DNA of 64,000 bases from Diogma glabrata. Taxonomy: Eukaryota; Arthropoda; Insecta; Diptera; Cylindrotomidae. Shown one piece after another: positions 46,506 to 57,275 of this stretch. The stretch spans positions 129,563,143 to 129,627,142 of the forward strand of contig OY856186.1 in NCBI GenBank assembly GCA_963693315.1, given 5' to 3'. The translations under genes were made by a program, and so were the position numbers. Numbering within the stretch: the first letter of the stretch is position 1; each line of letters opens with the position of its first letter. The notes beneath the pieces are model-generated. The model had not been told where the DNA came from and did not search any database. It saw only the letters and a program-made list of their open reading frames with translations.

Positions 46506-48492
46506 TAGGGTTTCTCATTTCCCGTAAAAATTCAAATCCCGGGAAGCCGGGACAAAAAATGTTAAATTCCCGGGATCCCGGGAAATCCCGGGAAACGCTA
46601 AAATGCTAGATTTTTCTAATTTGGTGGTAGAAAAATGTGTAAAATTAAAAAAGCACAAAAAATGCGCTATTGATTTTTAAATTTCCATTATTTTTAATTA
46701 GAAATACTTCAAAAATTAGATAAAAGAGAATTCATAAAAACATAACAAAAATAAATTCATAATACTAATTTTTAAAAAGCTCTTTCCTATTCAATTCATG
46801 TCGGTGGGATAGTCATTAGTGCATTGTATAATATAAATTATTTGTGCGCTGCTTAGTTGCTTCAAAAATTACCAATTCTTTTGTGATGTTTTTAATGTCA
46901 TATGCTACATGTTTTGTGATACAAACAAATGAAAATGAACCAAAATCACAATAATAACGGTACTTCTCAGCACCAAAAGGCAAAAAATATTGGACCGTAT
47001 TTTGCAATTGAACATTGAAAGCATTAGCAAGTCAAAAACTGAACACTTAGAAAGAGTATTAAAGTTATTATTTCGATATCAACGTTGTAATTCTGGCAGG
47101 AAACGCATGCAACAGATGAGGACTTACCTCTAGAGGAAAAATTGTTGGTTATAAACTAATAAGTGCTATTTACCATCAAACATATGGATCTGGCACGTAT
47201 ATTAAGTCAGAAATCATGAACTGCACCGATTTACTTACACCAGACGGACAACGATATGCATCTTATTGTTGTTGATATATCGATCACGAAGATTGTTAAC
47301 GTATGCAACCCCCTAAATACAGCGTGACCAGCTGATACTCTACCATTATTTAACCACCCAGCAATATGCGTTGGTGACTTTAACAGCCATCAAAATCAGT
47401 GGTCCTACTCAAATAACAATCCCAGTGGCATATAACTAACTGACGGGACAAATTGACAACAGGTTCCTGGTATATGATACGAAAGACATGAAAACCTAAT
47501 TAGATGGCCAAGTTATTACAATCCCGACCTCCGTTTTTCCACAAAAAACGAACAACTTGACCCTATTCCAATATCTAGGGCTAACCTACAAGGTTTTCCA
47601 CGCTGTCAACATCGTCTATTAATTTTTGAGGTAGGTGACCAAATCCCACATGTAAGCTCTACTCTTCAACCTAGATGGAATTTTAACAAAGCTGACTGGG
47701 CTAAATATGGGTCGGAGTTGGATGCAGTGATTCACTAGATACAACCCATTCCTAAAAATTACGATAGGTTCGTAGGAGCCATCATTTCAACTGCAAAGAA
47801 ATGCATCCCAAGAGACTTCCAGTGAAGAATACATTCCTGGTTGGAGTAGAGAGAGCGATATATTTATTATTTGAGGAGCACCTTAGTAGTGGTGAGGCAG
47901 ACGTGGTTGATGACTTAATATACTCACTGGACACCGCGAGGAATCAAAAGTGGATTGACGCTGTTGAAAACCTTGATTTTTTCCATTCTAGTAGGGCAGC
48001 TTGGAGTCTTCATCGGAAGCTGGATGGCTAAAACTCAATTACTCGTACTAACAATGAACTAAATCCAGCAGACATCGCAAATCACATTGTAAACATGTCT
48101 CGTTCCTCTATTAATCGCTTCATAAGAGAACCATTAAACATAAATTAAGAGAAATAAAACGCAAGTTTTGTTTTAGGTAGATTTCACAGAAAAATCTACC
48201 TATTTTAAGTTTTATTGGTTTTAATTTGTTGTGTTTATATGTGTCAAAAAAAAACAAAAAAACATGACACTATATGTGTCAAAAAACATTTTCCTAATTT
48301 TGAAAGAAATTAATTACTACAGAGGGAAAAGAATTAAAAACTACTCGATTTTCGAGTAAGAAAATTTTTAATATCTTTGAAAAAAGTAAAAAAAATGTTA
48401 ACAAAAATTAGCGGGATACCCGGGATCCCGGGATGAAATACCGGGAAAACGGGATGAAAATATACCGCCGGGATCCCGTTTGAGAAACCCTA
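46506..48492. mobile_element. Non-autonomous hAT element inside F1 gag
   Basis: The termini TAGGGTTTCTCA and TGAGAAACCCTA are perfect 12-bp inverted repeats. Flanks GTCAAATT (46498-46505 and 48493-48500) form a perfect 8-bp duplication. Subterminal regions contain CCCGGGATCCCGGG and further CCGGGA words at both ends, as in the 88-bp MITE at 14614. No transposase is evident. The interior includes a LINE fragment and the TAGGTAGATTT hairpin. It inserted after F1. Confidence 0.9.
47270..48170 (+). pseudogene. LINE (jockey-like) fragment inside the hAT
   Basis: AICVGDFNSHQNQWSYSNNN, an endonuclease GDFN motif, is followed by a linker with RWNFNKADWAKYGSEL and, at 47801-48031, AVENLDFFHSSRAAWSLHRK. 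These match the linker at 31655 (AVENIDFSYLIREAWSLLRK), so it is the same family. No reverse transcriptase follows. Confidence 0.65.
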
Positions 48493-48783
48493 GTCAAATT
48501 ATCAAAATAAAAAGAATAACAATAATAATTTTTATAAAAACCATACCAATATTAAGAGTAATGGATGTAATTGTAGCCATAATGGTAGTAATAATAATTG
48601 TAACAATAATAATAAGAATACAAATAATAGAAATTTTAATGGTTACCGAAATAGAAATAATTATAATAATGTAAAAAGAAATTTCCAGAATGGAAGAGTT
48701 AATATTGTACAATCGGAAAACTGGGAAGGAGTCTCCGAAAACCAGTTGTCGATAGATTCCCTAGCTTTAGAAACCCAATAAAA

Positions 48784-48922
48784 ATATTTTATGTAAATCC
48801 TAGCACACAAACAAATTATATTAGAATTCGCACGAACATAACAGAAGATTTGAGAACGTTTTTAATAGATACGGGAGCAGACATCTCACTGCTCAAAATA
48901 AATAAAGTTGCAAAAGAAGTAG
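48784..48922 (+). pseudogene. pol: F1 protease, N-terminal part
   Basis: In the -1 frame relative to gag, with NPIKIF, then FLIDTGADISLLKINKVAKE. DTGA is the aspartyl protease active site. Cut at 48922 by the F2 insertion and continued at 56257 in the same frame. Confidence 0.85.
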
Positions 48923-49798
48923 TGTAATGGTATCTGAGGAACCATTTACTCTTATATCCATTTTCCTAAGTCAAACCTTTGTACAAGATAATGTGAAGAT
49001 TTTCAACCCTTTTTTAAAAATCATATAAGTCAAAGTCGAACGCATAAATGTTTAATCAAAAATGAATTACAAATTAAGTCCAAGTACGTATATTTTTGAC
49101 ATAGTTATGAAGGTTGAATATTTTCATATTTTCTTTAATTATGTAATAATCATAATAAATTATGAACAGATTGCAAATTAAATAAATATGTAAAATTATG
49201 TTTATAGGTTTATTTACCTATCGTGGAATTTAAATTGTGAAAATAAAAGTTGTAACTGCTGATTTACGGAAATATTGTTTTTTTGTTTTGTTTACTTACT
49301 TTAACTAAAAAATAAATTTTTTGAAGTAAACAAACAAAAAAGCAAACAATTTTTGTTTTCACAATGATGTTTGTTTTTTTTTTGTTTTAAAAATTGTTCA
49401 AGAATTATGTTATGATGATATTTCATAACATAAAGCTTGAACAAGATTTCTTGTTTAAGATGTATGTACACGGAAACGTGTGATGAGGAATTTTTGGATA
49501 TATATAATAAGAAATTTTCAGAAGATAGAATAAGTATAATTTTATATCTAAAAAGTGTAGTAAGGTACTTCAGGAGAAAACATTATTTCATATAGAAATT
49601 TATAATAAAATTAAAAAGGAACTATAAAATTTGGGAGTTTTATTTCGACAATAATAAGAGGTATGTTCAAGAGGTCTAAAGGCCACCGAGCCTATGATTT
49701 GGTATGACCCTGTAGAGGTCTCCCTACTTTTGTTACATATGCTTTTATTTTAGCAGATACGTAGGGCGTTAGTAAGGAGAACGTCCAGACGTAGTTTA
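48923..49798 (+). mobile_element. F2 retrotransposon 5' LTR
   Basis: 876 bp, TGTAATGGTA ... GACGTAGTTTA, apparently identical to the 3' LTR at 55381-56256. Flanks GTAG (48919-48922 and 56257-56260) are a 4-bp target duplication. Identity implies a very recent insertion. Confidence 0.95.
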
Positions 49799-49820
49799 TG
49801 GCGACCTAAAAAGCGAACGG
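49799..49820 (+). other. F2 primer binding site
   Basis: TGGCGACCTAAAAAGCG follows the LTR directly. TGGCGACC matches the tRNA-Arg-type primer start known for 412/mdg1 elements. Confidence 0.6.
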
Positions 49821-49920
49821 ACCAACAAGAATCTTCAGCAAAAGCAGCAGATAAAGGAACATCAAGTAACGAGTCAGCAATATCAAATTAAAAGAAGTCA
49901 ACAAGCTAAGATAATAAGTT

Positions 49921-50166
49921 ATGGGTAACAACTCACAGAAACCTGAGAAAGAAGAAGAAGTGATTATCACAAATGGGGCTGGTTCAGCAACGAACCTGAA
50001 TGTTGGAGCTAGCACGGATGAAATAAAGAAGATTGAGATAATTACGATCGTGGTGATAATAGTGTTGATAATACTGTACGTTATGCATAGGATGATAACT
50101 TACTTTAATAAGAAAATTGTCAGAGCTGTGGTGAAAACCAACGCAGCCACGGAAAGCGTGTGTTAA
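49921..50166 (+). CDS. F2 small leader ORF, membrane protein (ORF0)
   Basis: 81 codons from an ATG at 49921. MGNNSQKPEKEEEVIITNG aligns with the F1 copy, followed by a Ser/Ala/Asn stretch, one membrane segment (IITIVVIIVLIILYVM, about residues 41-57) and a longer basic tail ending ATESVC. The layout is the same as in F1: N-terminal MGN, acidic cluster, TNG, one membrane segment, basic tail. Both frames are intact, although pol in both elements is broken. There is no similarity to env. Possible roles include anchoring or membrane remodelling; this is inference. Confidence 0.75.
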   Translation: MGNNSQKPEKEEEVIITNGAGSATNLNVGASTDEIKKIEIITIVVIIVLIILYVMHRMITYFNKKIVRAVVKTNAATESVC

Positions 50167-50307
50167 TATAAGAAAATGCTGAAGAATGAAAAGCGTTAGC
50201 AATATTATAAATAGATAAATATAAGTTAGATTAGAAAGAATTTTTTTATTTTTATAACAGACCAAAATATATATAGAAAAAGATAAATTACATTTTTTTA
50301 TTTTTTG

Positions 50308-51447
50308 ATGGATACATTGATTAGGGCTGAAAAATTGATTAAAGAGGTTTGTGTCATCGAGTCAATTTTAAAAGAAGACAAAACTGTAACACCGCATGTG
50401 TTAGAGAAATTCTCTGAAGATTTAGAAGGATTAAGGGATAAATTTGGGGATTTATCCAAGACTTTAATTCTCGAACTTGATAGTGCCGAATTTGATAAAC
50501 TAAAGAAGCGGTTCACTACAAGCTTCAGATCGGTGAAGCAATTATTATCTGAATATTCGATAAAGTTTAGTGAAAGTGCAAAAATGTCTAGTTTCGATAT
50601 TGTTGCTACTTACAAACTGATTCCTCAGTTTGAAGGCAAAAACACAGAGGTAGAAAATTTTCTAAACTTAGTTAAGTTTCTACACGATACTTTGAGGAAC
50701 CAGGTGGAAAAATCGAAATTAATAGACTTCATTTTTCAAACCAAGTTATCGGAAAAAGCAAAAATTTCACTAGCTGCGTATAGAAAACCCAACTCTTTGG
50801 AAGAGTTTACAACCTTATTTAAAACTGCTTTTAAAAGTCGTGTTTCAGCTTCAAAGATACATGCTGAATTATCGAATGTCAGACAAGCGAATTTGTCTGC
50901 AGACCAGTATGGTCACAAGATAGAAAGTTTAATTGCAAAACTCAACGCGGTTCAAATCGCAGAAAAGGGCGAAACGAACAGGGACATAATCTCAGACTTA
51001 AACAACCAGATAGGGTTGAACATTTTTAAGTCAGGGTTAAATGAGCCACTGAGAACAACGATAAACGCGTCGCGGCCATGTAGCTTAAAGGATGCTATTG
51101 AGTTGGCAAGAGAGATAGATGACCAAAACCAAGCCCAGGTATTGAATTATGGAACTAGGTTCCAGAAAAATAAGAATTATAATAGGAATAATTTCCATCA
51201 AAGAGAAGTAGTAAATAGGAATTTTAATCCCAGAAGAGGATATAATAATTTTAATAATAATAATTTCAATAAAAATTATAATAATAATAATAATAATAAA
51301 GGAAGGTCTGATACTTACCGTAATAATAGTTACAATAATACAAGTGGTAATAAGAATAGAAATAGGAGAATTAATGTAGTTAGCTCGGGAAACGACGAGT
51401 TAGTCTCCGAAGAAGTGGTTTCGAGAGGCTCAGAGAGTCAAGAATAG
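50308..51447 (+). CDS. gag: F2 gag
   Basis: 379 codons from the ATG at 50308 (the upstream in-frame TTG is not needed). Helical N-terminus, then the capsid-like domain (VEKSKLIDFIFQTKLSEKAK, GLNIFKSGLNEPLRTTINAS), and an Asn-rich, basic C-terminus (NFNNNNFNKNYNNNNNNKG) in place of CCHC knuckles. It builds the virus-like particle. The frame is intact. A -1 slippery heptamer at 51387-51393 lies 18 codons before the stop. The Asn-rich end is parallel in F1. Confidence 0.9.
   Translation: MDTLIRAEKLIKEVCVIESILKEDKTVTPHVLEKFSEDLEGLRDKFGDLSKTLILELDSAEFDKLKKRFTTSFRSVKQLLSEYSIKFSESAKMSSFDIVATYKLIPQFEGKNTEVENFLNLVKFLHDTLRNQVEKSKLIDFIFQTKLSEKAKISLAAYRKPNSLEEFTTLFKTAFKSRVSASKIHAELSNVRQANLSADQYGHKIESLIAKLNAVQIAEKGETNRDIISDLNNQIGLNIFKSGLNEPLRTTINASRPCSLKDAIELAREIDDQNQAQVLNYGTRFQKNKNYNRNNFHQREVVNRNFNPRRGYNNFNNNNFNKNYNNNNNNKGRSDTYRNNSYNNTSGNKNRNRRINVVSSGNDELVSEEVVSRGSESQE
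51387..51393 (+). promoter_or_regulatory. -1 frameshift heptamer G GGA AAC (F2)
   Basis: GGA (51388) and AAC are gag-frame codons, so the register is right for X XXY YYZ slippage. The pol frame is -1 to gag and is open through this point. A possible stem (CTCCGAA 51405-51411 with TTCGAGAG 51420-51427, one bulge) starts 11 nt downstream, a little far for a canonical stimulator. Confidence 0.7.
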
Positions 51448-53186
51448 TAGATTTTAATGATAATAAAGAACCACTAAAAATTTTTAATATAGGGAGTAGC
51501 ACATCAAATTTTGTAATCACAAAGACTAACATAACGGGAAAAATGGTATCATTTTTGATTGATACGGGAGCGGATATTTCGCTCATTAAAGAAAATGTAA
51601 TCAGCAGGGATATAGAGCTGATAGATGAACGGTGTAAGATTATTGGTGTAACGAAAGAGGAGTCACATACATTAGGGATGACGACAGTAAGAATAAATTT
51701 TGATGATGTAGAAGTGGTTCAGAAATTACATGTGGTGAACGAAGAATTTCCGATAGGCACGGACGGAATTCTTGGCAGAGATTTTTTGAAAAGGAACTTA
51801 TGTATCATTGACTATGAGACATTTACATTGTCAATTTATGTGAACGGCAAAGAAATTTTTGTTCCAATGAAGACGAAGTTACCAGAGAATAATAGATTTG
51901 TGATACCAGCACGAACTCAGATAATTAAAGCTATGGACATGAGCGTTGCTGAGGATAGTGTGATACTTAACGAGGAGCTACAAGAGGGTGTATTTATTGC
52001 CAATTCTTTAGTTCCATCAAAAGGAATTGTGCATGTAAAAATTGTAAATACCTTAGATAGAGATGTAATAGTAGAAAAATTTTCACCAAAGATGACACCA
52101 TTACGTGACTATTACGTGATCAACACTTTCAAGAAGAAAAACGTCATGAAGTCAGATAAAGAAGAAAGGTATAAGAGGTTATTGGAAGAACTAGAAATAG
52201 ACAGCTTAGATGATGCAGCAAGAAATTCGATTTTGAAAATATGTGAGCAGTATGCAGATATTTTCCACTTAACGGGGGACAAGTTAACAACTAACAATTT
52301 CTACAAGCAGACAATTTCTACAGTAGATAAAAGTCCAGTTTATATAAAAAATTATAGACTACCGCAATCGCAAATAGAGGAAATTAACAAGCAAGTTGAT
52401 GAATTAGTAAAAGATGGCATAGTGGAAGGCTCAACGAGTCCTTTTAATTCACCATTACTCATTGTGCCAAAACACAGTGATTCTTTGGAAAAGAAGTGGC
52501 GTTTGGTTGTTGATTTTCGGCAATTGAACAAAAAGATTATGGATGACAAATTCCCCTTAACAAGATTAGATGATATTTTGGATAATCTTGGTAGAGCAAA
52601 GTATTTTTCAACTTTAGATTTAACAAGCTCGTTTCACCAAATAGAACTGGAAAAAGAATCAAGACCATTGACAGCATTTTCAACAAATAAAGGACATTTT
52701 CAATTCAAAAGTTTACCTTTTGGTTTGAAAATATCAACTAATAGTTTTCAACGGATGTTATCGATAGCTCTAGCTGGTCTAGAAGCCGAGGCATTTCTTT
52801 ATGTGGATGACATTATAATATTTGGATGCAGTATAAACCATCATAATGCGAACTTGATTAAGACTTTTGAAAGGCTGAGGAAGTACAATTTGAAGTTGAA
52901 TCCAAAGAAATGTAATTTCCTGAAGACAGAGGTGACGTATCTAGGTCATCAGATAACGAGCGAAGGAATAAGGACAGATCCAAGGAAATTCGAAGTTATC
53001 AAGAATTATCCTGTTCCAACAGATGCAGACGGAACGAAGAGATTCACCGCATTCTGTAATTATTACAGAAGATTTATTCCAAATTTCGCAGAGATTGCAA
53101 AACCCCTGAATAGATTGAGTAAGAAGGATGTACCATTTGAGTGGACTGTAGAAGAGAAGTTTATGTTGAAGAGAAGTTTATTATAA
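51448..53186 (+). pseudogene. pol: F2 protease and reverse transcriptase
   Basis: Entered by -1 shift. Protease: FLIDTGADISLIKEN and ILGRDFLKRN. RT motifs in order: WRLVVDFRQLNKKI, YFSTLDLTSSFHQIELE, LPFGLKISTNSFQRM, catalytic YVDD, and YLGHQITSEG. The frame breaks at about 53155, where a deletion joins WTVEE to VEEKF. F1 keeps about 24 residues here (from CKKAFVTF to LKYPN). The flanking GAAGAGAAGTTTAT words repeat around the junction. Downstream pol is in another frame. All RT catalytic residues are present. Confidence 0.9.
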
Positions 53187-53692
53187 CTACAGATGCATCA
53201 AATTTTGCACTTGGAGCTGTATTATCGCAGGGCGAGATAGGGAAAGATCTACCAATTTCGTATGCTAGTAGGTCATTGAACAAGCATGAGTTGAGTAAGC
53301 CGATAATAGAGAAGGAGTTGTTAAGTATACACTGGGCTATAAATTTCTTTAGACCGTATGTCTATGGAAGAAAGTTTGTGGTAGTGACAGACCACAGACC
53401 ACTGGTGAGTTTATTCACACATAAGAACCCATCATCAAAATTAACAAGAATCAGACTAGATCTATCTGATTATGACTTCGAGATAGTCTACAAATAAGGT
53501 AAAATTAATACGAATGCAGATGCATTGTCGAGAATAGAGATAAATTCGGACACGCTGAAGGCGATGATACCGACTTCCATTGTAAATGCCGTAAAGACGA
53601 GAGCTATGACAAGAAAGGAGGAGAAGATTGAGGATAAGACCACAGAGATGAAAACGGAGTGCACGCTGTATTCATGGAACTGTACCTAGATA
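53160..53692 (+). pseudogene. pol: F2 RNase H and tether, with two stops
   Basis: KFIITTDASNFALGAVLSQG begins RNase H, then YVYGRKFVVVTDHRPLVSLF and LSDYDFEIVYK. A TAA at 53495-53497 replaces a Gln codon present in F1 (YKQGK). The frame continues (NTNADALSRIE) to a TAG at 53687-53689, where F1 has Ser. Frame and residues are otherwise typical. With the upstream deletion this separates RT from integrase. Confidence 0.85.
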
Positions 53693-55114
53693 ACAGAAGT
53701 TAAAAATATGAGAAAATTGTCATTTGAAAATATAAACTCACGTGAGAAGATTTTAAAGAAATGTATGGATTACAAAGATAATAAACAAGGTTTCCAAATA
53801 AGAAAACTAAGTAAGAAAATGAAAGAAGGAATTTTAGTAATATACAGTGAAAATCCGCGCATCACCTTAGGGAATGTATTGGAGAAACTTATATTTGGAA
53901 TGAAAAGTAAAAATATAGATTATCTAGCGCTAGAGATGAACGATAATATATTCAAACACTTAGGTGTCACTGAATTCAAGGAAGAATTTAATAAACTGCA
54001 GTATAAATTAAATAATATAGATAAAAAGGAAACAGATTTAAAGATAGTATTATATGAAGCTCCACAAAGGATTATGGATAAAGGCAAAATGGAAGAGTTG
54101 ATAGAGATTTACCATAACACACCACATACAGGCGGGCACTCAGGTGTCAAAAGAACCATGAATAAATTGAAACAGAAATATGTTTGGAAGGATATGAGCA
54201 AGATGATAAAAAGTTATGTTAGAAATTGTGAATTATGTGCCAAGAATAAACAGATAAGGAATACAAAAGAAGAATTAACCATAACAGACACACCTACGTC
54301 GAGTTTCGAGACAATTTCGATGGACACTGTCGGTCCATTGCGATTAACGGGTAGCAATAGGTATATTTTGACTATTCAATGTGATTTGACGAAATATGTT
54401 GAAGCAATACCTATCGAGAACAAAGAGGCGAAAACCATAGCCAAAGCGCCAACAGAGAAATTTATTTTAAAGTACGGGAATTTTAAGACTTTAAAAACGG
54501 ACTTGGGTACAGAATTTGTAAACGAAATAATGAAAAATGTGTGTACATTCTTTAAAATATCCCATGTAACTTCGACACCGTATCATCATGAGACACTTGG
54601 TTCTATCGAAAGAAACCATCGAGTGTTGAATGAATACTTGTTGTCGTTCACAAATGATTACAACTGGGAAGAATGGATTCCATATTTTGTGTTTTGTTAT
54701 AATATAACCCCACATTCTGATACTGGTTATAGTCCATATGAGTTAGTTTTTGGGAAGTTAATAACTCTCCCATCAGATCAAAGATTTGTAAATAATGCGC
54801 CAATCTATAATTTTGATCAGTACGCTGATGAACTGAGATTTCGCTTGCAGCAAGCTCATAATAGAGCAAGAGATTTACTAATTGCGGCAAAGGTTAATAG
54901 AAAGAACACGTACGATAGAGTCATAAATCCGTTAGATATTAGCATAGGTGATGAAGTCTGGTTAAAACAAGGAGAGAGGAAGAAATTGGATCCACCATTT
55001 AGTGGACCATATGAAGTTTTAGAGATTAAGGATTGCAATGTAAAAATTAAGATAGGCAATATAGAAAAATTTATTCATAAGAACAGATTAAAAAAGAAAT
55101 GTAAGGTAGATTAG
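53693..55114 (+). CDS. pol: F2 integrase with N-terminal extension
   Basis: 468 codons from ATG 53708, in the same frame as the RNase H part, so no own start is expected in the intact element. Residues 1-128 are a clade-typical segment between RNase H and integrase. Zinc-binding part: H136...GGHSG (H144), CELC (174-177). Core DD35E: Asp206 (SMDTVGP), Asp265 (KTDLGTEF), Glu301 (GSIERNH). The C-terminal part has GDEVWLKQG and GPYEVLEI. All catalytic residues are present; only the upstream lesions prevent its expression as Gag-Pol. It is followed by 260 bp and the 3' LTR, with no env. Confidence 0.9.
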   Translation, partial: TEVKNMRKLSFENINSREKILKKCMDYKDNKQGFQIRKLSKKMKEGILVIYSENPRITLGNVLEKLIFGMKSKNIDYLALEMNDNIFKHLGVTEFKEEFNKLQYKLNNIDKKETDLKIVLYEAPQRIMDKGKMEELIEIYHNTPHTGGHSGVKRTMNKLKQKYVWKDMSKMIKSYVRNCELCAKNKQIRNTKEELTITDTPTSSFETISMDTVGPLRLTGSNRYILTIQCDLTKYVEAIPIENKEAKTIAKAPTEKFILKYGNFKTLKTDLGTEFVNEIMKNVCTFFKISHVTSTPYHHETLGSIERNHRVLNEYLLSFTNDYNWEEWIPYFVFCYNITPHSDTGYSPYELVFGKLITLPSDQRFVNNAPIYNFDQYADELRFRLQQAHNRARDLLIAAKVNRKNTYDRVINPLDISIGDEVWLKQGERKKLDPPFSGPYEVLEIKDCNVKIKIGNIEKFIHKNRLKKKCKVD

Positions 55115-55380
55115 GCTCATAGTAGAATTAAGCTGATGATATTATAAAATTTTCTCAGATTAAATACATAAAATAATAAAACATAAGATAAGAAATAGTG
55201 CTTGTTATACTGATAAATAATCTCAAATATTATAAATTGTGATGTAGCATAATATGTATATAGATAAGTCAAAATTTTGTAAATTTGTAAATGTTATTGA
55301 TTAATTTTTTCCAAAAGTTTAAGTAAAAAGAGAGTAAAACAAACTTTCTGATAGTTTGTTTCACTTCTAAAGGTCCCGGA
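55115..55380 (+). other. F2 3' untranslated part and polypurine tract
   Basis: AT-rich. It ends CTAAAGGTCCCGGA just before the LTR, a short and imperfect polypurine tract. There is no room for env. Confidence 0.6.
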
Positions 55381-56256
55381 TGTAATGGTATCTGAGGAAC
55401 CATTTACTCTTATATCCATTTTCCTAAGTCAAACCTTTGTACAAGATAATGTGAAGATTTTCAACCCTTTTTTAAAAATCATATAAGTCAAAGTCGAACG
55501 CATAAATGTTTAATCAAAAATGAATTACAAATTAAGTCCAAGTACGTATATTTTTGACATAGTTATGAAGGTTGAATATTTTCATATTTTCTTTAATTAT
55601 GTAATAATCATAATAAATTATGAACAGATTGCAAATTAAATAAATATGTAAAATTATGTTTATAGGTTTATTTACCTATCGTGGAATTTAAATTGTGAAA
55701 ATAAAAGTTGTAACTGCTGATTTACGGAAATATTGTTTTTTTGTTTTGTTTACTTACTTTAACTAAAAAATAAATTTTTTGAAGTAAACAAACAAAAAAG
55801 CAAACAATTTTTGTTTTCACAATGATGTTTGTTTTTTTTTTGTTTTAAAAATTGTTCAAGAATTATGTTATGATGATATTTCATAACATAAAGCTTGAAC
55901 AAGATTTCTTGTTTAAGATGTATGTACACGGAAACGTGTGATGAGGAATTTTTGGATATATATAATAAGAAATTTTCAGAAGATAGAATAAGTATAATTT
56001 TATATCTAAAAAGTGTAGTAAGGTACTTCAGGAGAAAACATTATTTCATATAGAAATTTATAATAAAATTAAAAAGGAACTATAAAATTTGGGAGTTTTA
56101 TTTCGACAATAATAAGAGGTATGTTCAAGAGGTCTAAAGGCCACCGAGCCTATGATTTGGTATGACCCTGTAGAGGTCTCCCTACTTTTGTTACATATGC
56201 TTTTATTTTAGCAGATACGTAGGGCGTTAGTAAGGAGAACGTCCAGACGTAGTTTA
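55381..56256 (+). mobile_element. F2 retrotransposon 3' LTR
   Basis: 876 bp, matching the 5' LTR without visible difference. Followed by GTAG (56257-56260), the duplicated target, and then F1 protease. Confidence 0.95.
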
Positions 56257-57275
56257 GTAGATGTAAAAGATGATAGGTGTAAAATTACAGGTGTTACTAA
56301 TGACGAAACATATTCGTTAGGAATGATAGGAGCAATTTTGAATCTAGAAGAAGGAAATATAGGACAAGAATTTCATTTAGTAAAAGAAGATTTTCCAATA
56401 AATACAGATGGTATTTTAGGCAGAGATTTCCTGCATAATAATTATTGTAAGATAGACTATGAAACTTACACAATTTCACTATTGATAAACCATGAAGAAA
56501 TCACATTACCAATGTATACAGAATTACAACAGAGCGGAGTTACGATACCAGCAAGATCGCAGGTTATTAGAGCTGTCAATATCAATTTAAAAGAAGACAG
56601 CGTTGTATTAAATCAAGAAATACAGGAAGGCGTATACATAGCAAACACAATAGTTCCAGCTAAGGGGATTGCACATATTCAGATATTGAGTACAAAAGAA
56701 TATGATGTCACGTTAAGAAAAATTTCTCCAAAAACTGAACCATTATGTAACTATCATGTACTGAAAGTGGACAAGAAAGATAAGAAGATTACAGCGGGAC
56801 AACGTTTTAGCAAAATATTGAAAGAATTAGAGTTAGACTCATTGGAAGAACATGCTAGAAGTTCAATTCTAGATATCTGTAGAAACTATGCAGATATATT
56901 TTACGTAGAGGATGAGCAGCTATCAGTCAACAATTTTTATAAGCAATCAATACAAACCGTGGATAAAAATCCAGTATATATCAAAAATTACAGATTGCCA
57001 CAAACTCACATGGAAGAAATTGATAGACAGGTAGAAAAACTGATCAAAGAAGACGTCATTGAACCATCAGTCAGTTCATTTAATTCGCCACTATTATTGG
57101 TGCCAAAGGGAGAGAATAAGGATAAGTGGAGGCTTGTCGTGGACTTCAGACAGCTTAATAAAAAAATTATGGATGACAAATTCCCTCTTACAAGATTAGA
57201 CGACATCCTGGATAATCTTGGAAGAGCGAAGTATTTCTCAACATTAGATTTAACGAGTTCATTCCACCAAATTCT
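56257..57275 (+). pseudogene. pol: F1 protease C-terminus and reverse transcriptase N-part
   Basis: Continues the frame cut at 48922: TNDETYSLGM, ILGRDFLHNN. RT: WRLVVDFRQLNKKI and YFSTLDLTSSFHQI. Immediately after SSFHQI about 100 codons are missing, including the catalytic YVDD region, and the frame changes (junction near 57270-57284). The element cannot encode active RT. Confidence 0.9.

Larger units (their letters stand above)
45554..48783 (+). pseudogene. gag: F1 gag, split by a hAT element
   Basis: ATG at 45554. N-terminal helical part, then the capsid-like domain (ETLKNDVEKTKLIEFILDTR, QTGLNAFKTGLNEPVKNMVY), similar throughout to F2 gag. At 46506 a 1,987-bp hAT element interrupts. After its 8-bp duplication the same frame resumes with an Asn-rich C-terminus (48494 onward), because 1,995 added bases are a multiple of three. 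The frame ends at 48781-48783. There is no CCHC knuckle. A change of the F2 heptamer GGGAAAC to GGAAAAC sits at the gag-pol shift point (about 48714). Confidence 0.85.

Noticed and set aside
51405..51427. Strong frameshift pseudoknot after G GGA AAC
   Set aside because: Only a bulged 7-bp stem at 11-nt distance is visible; a pseudoknot partner was not found by eye.
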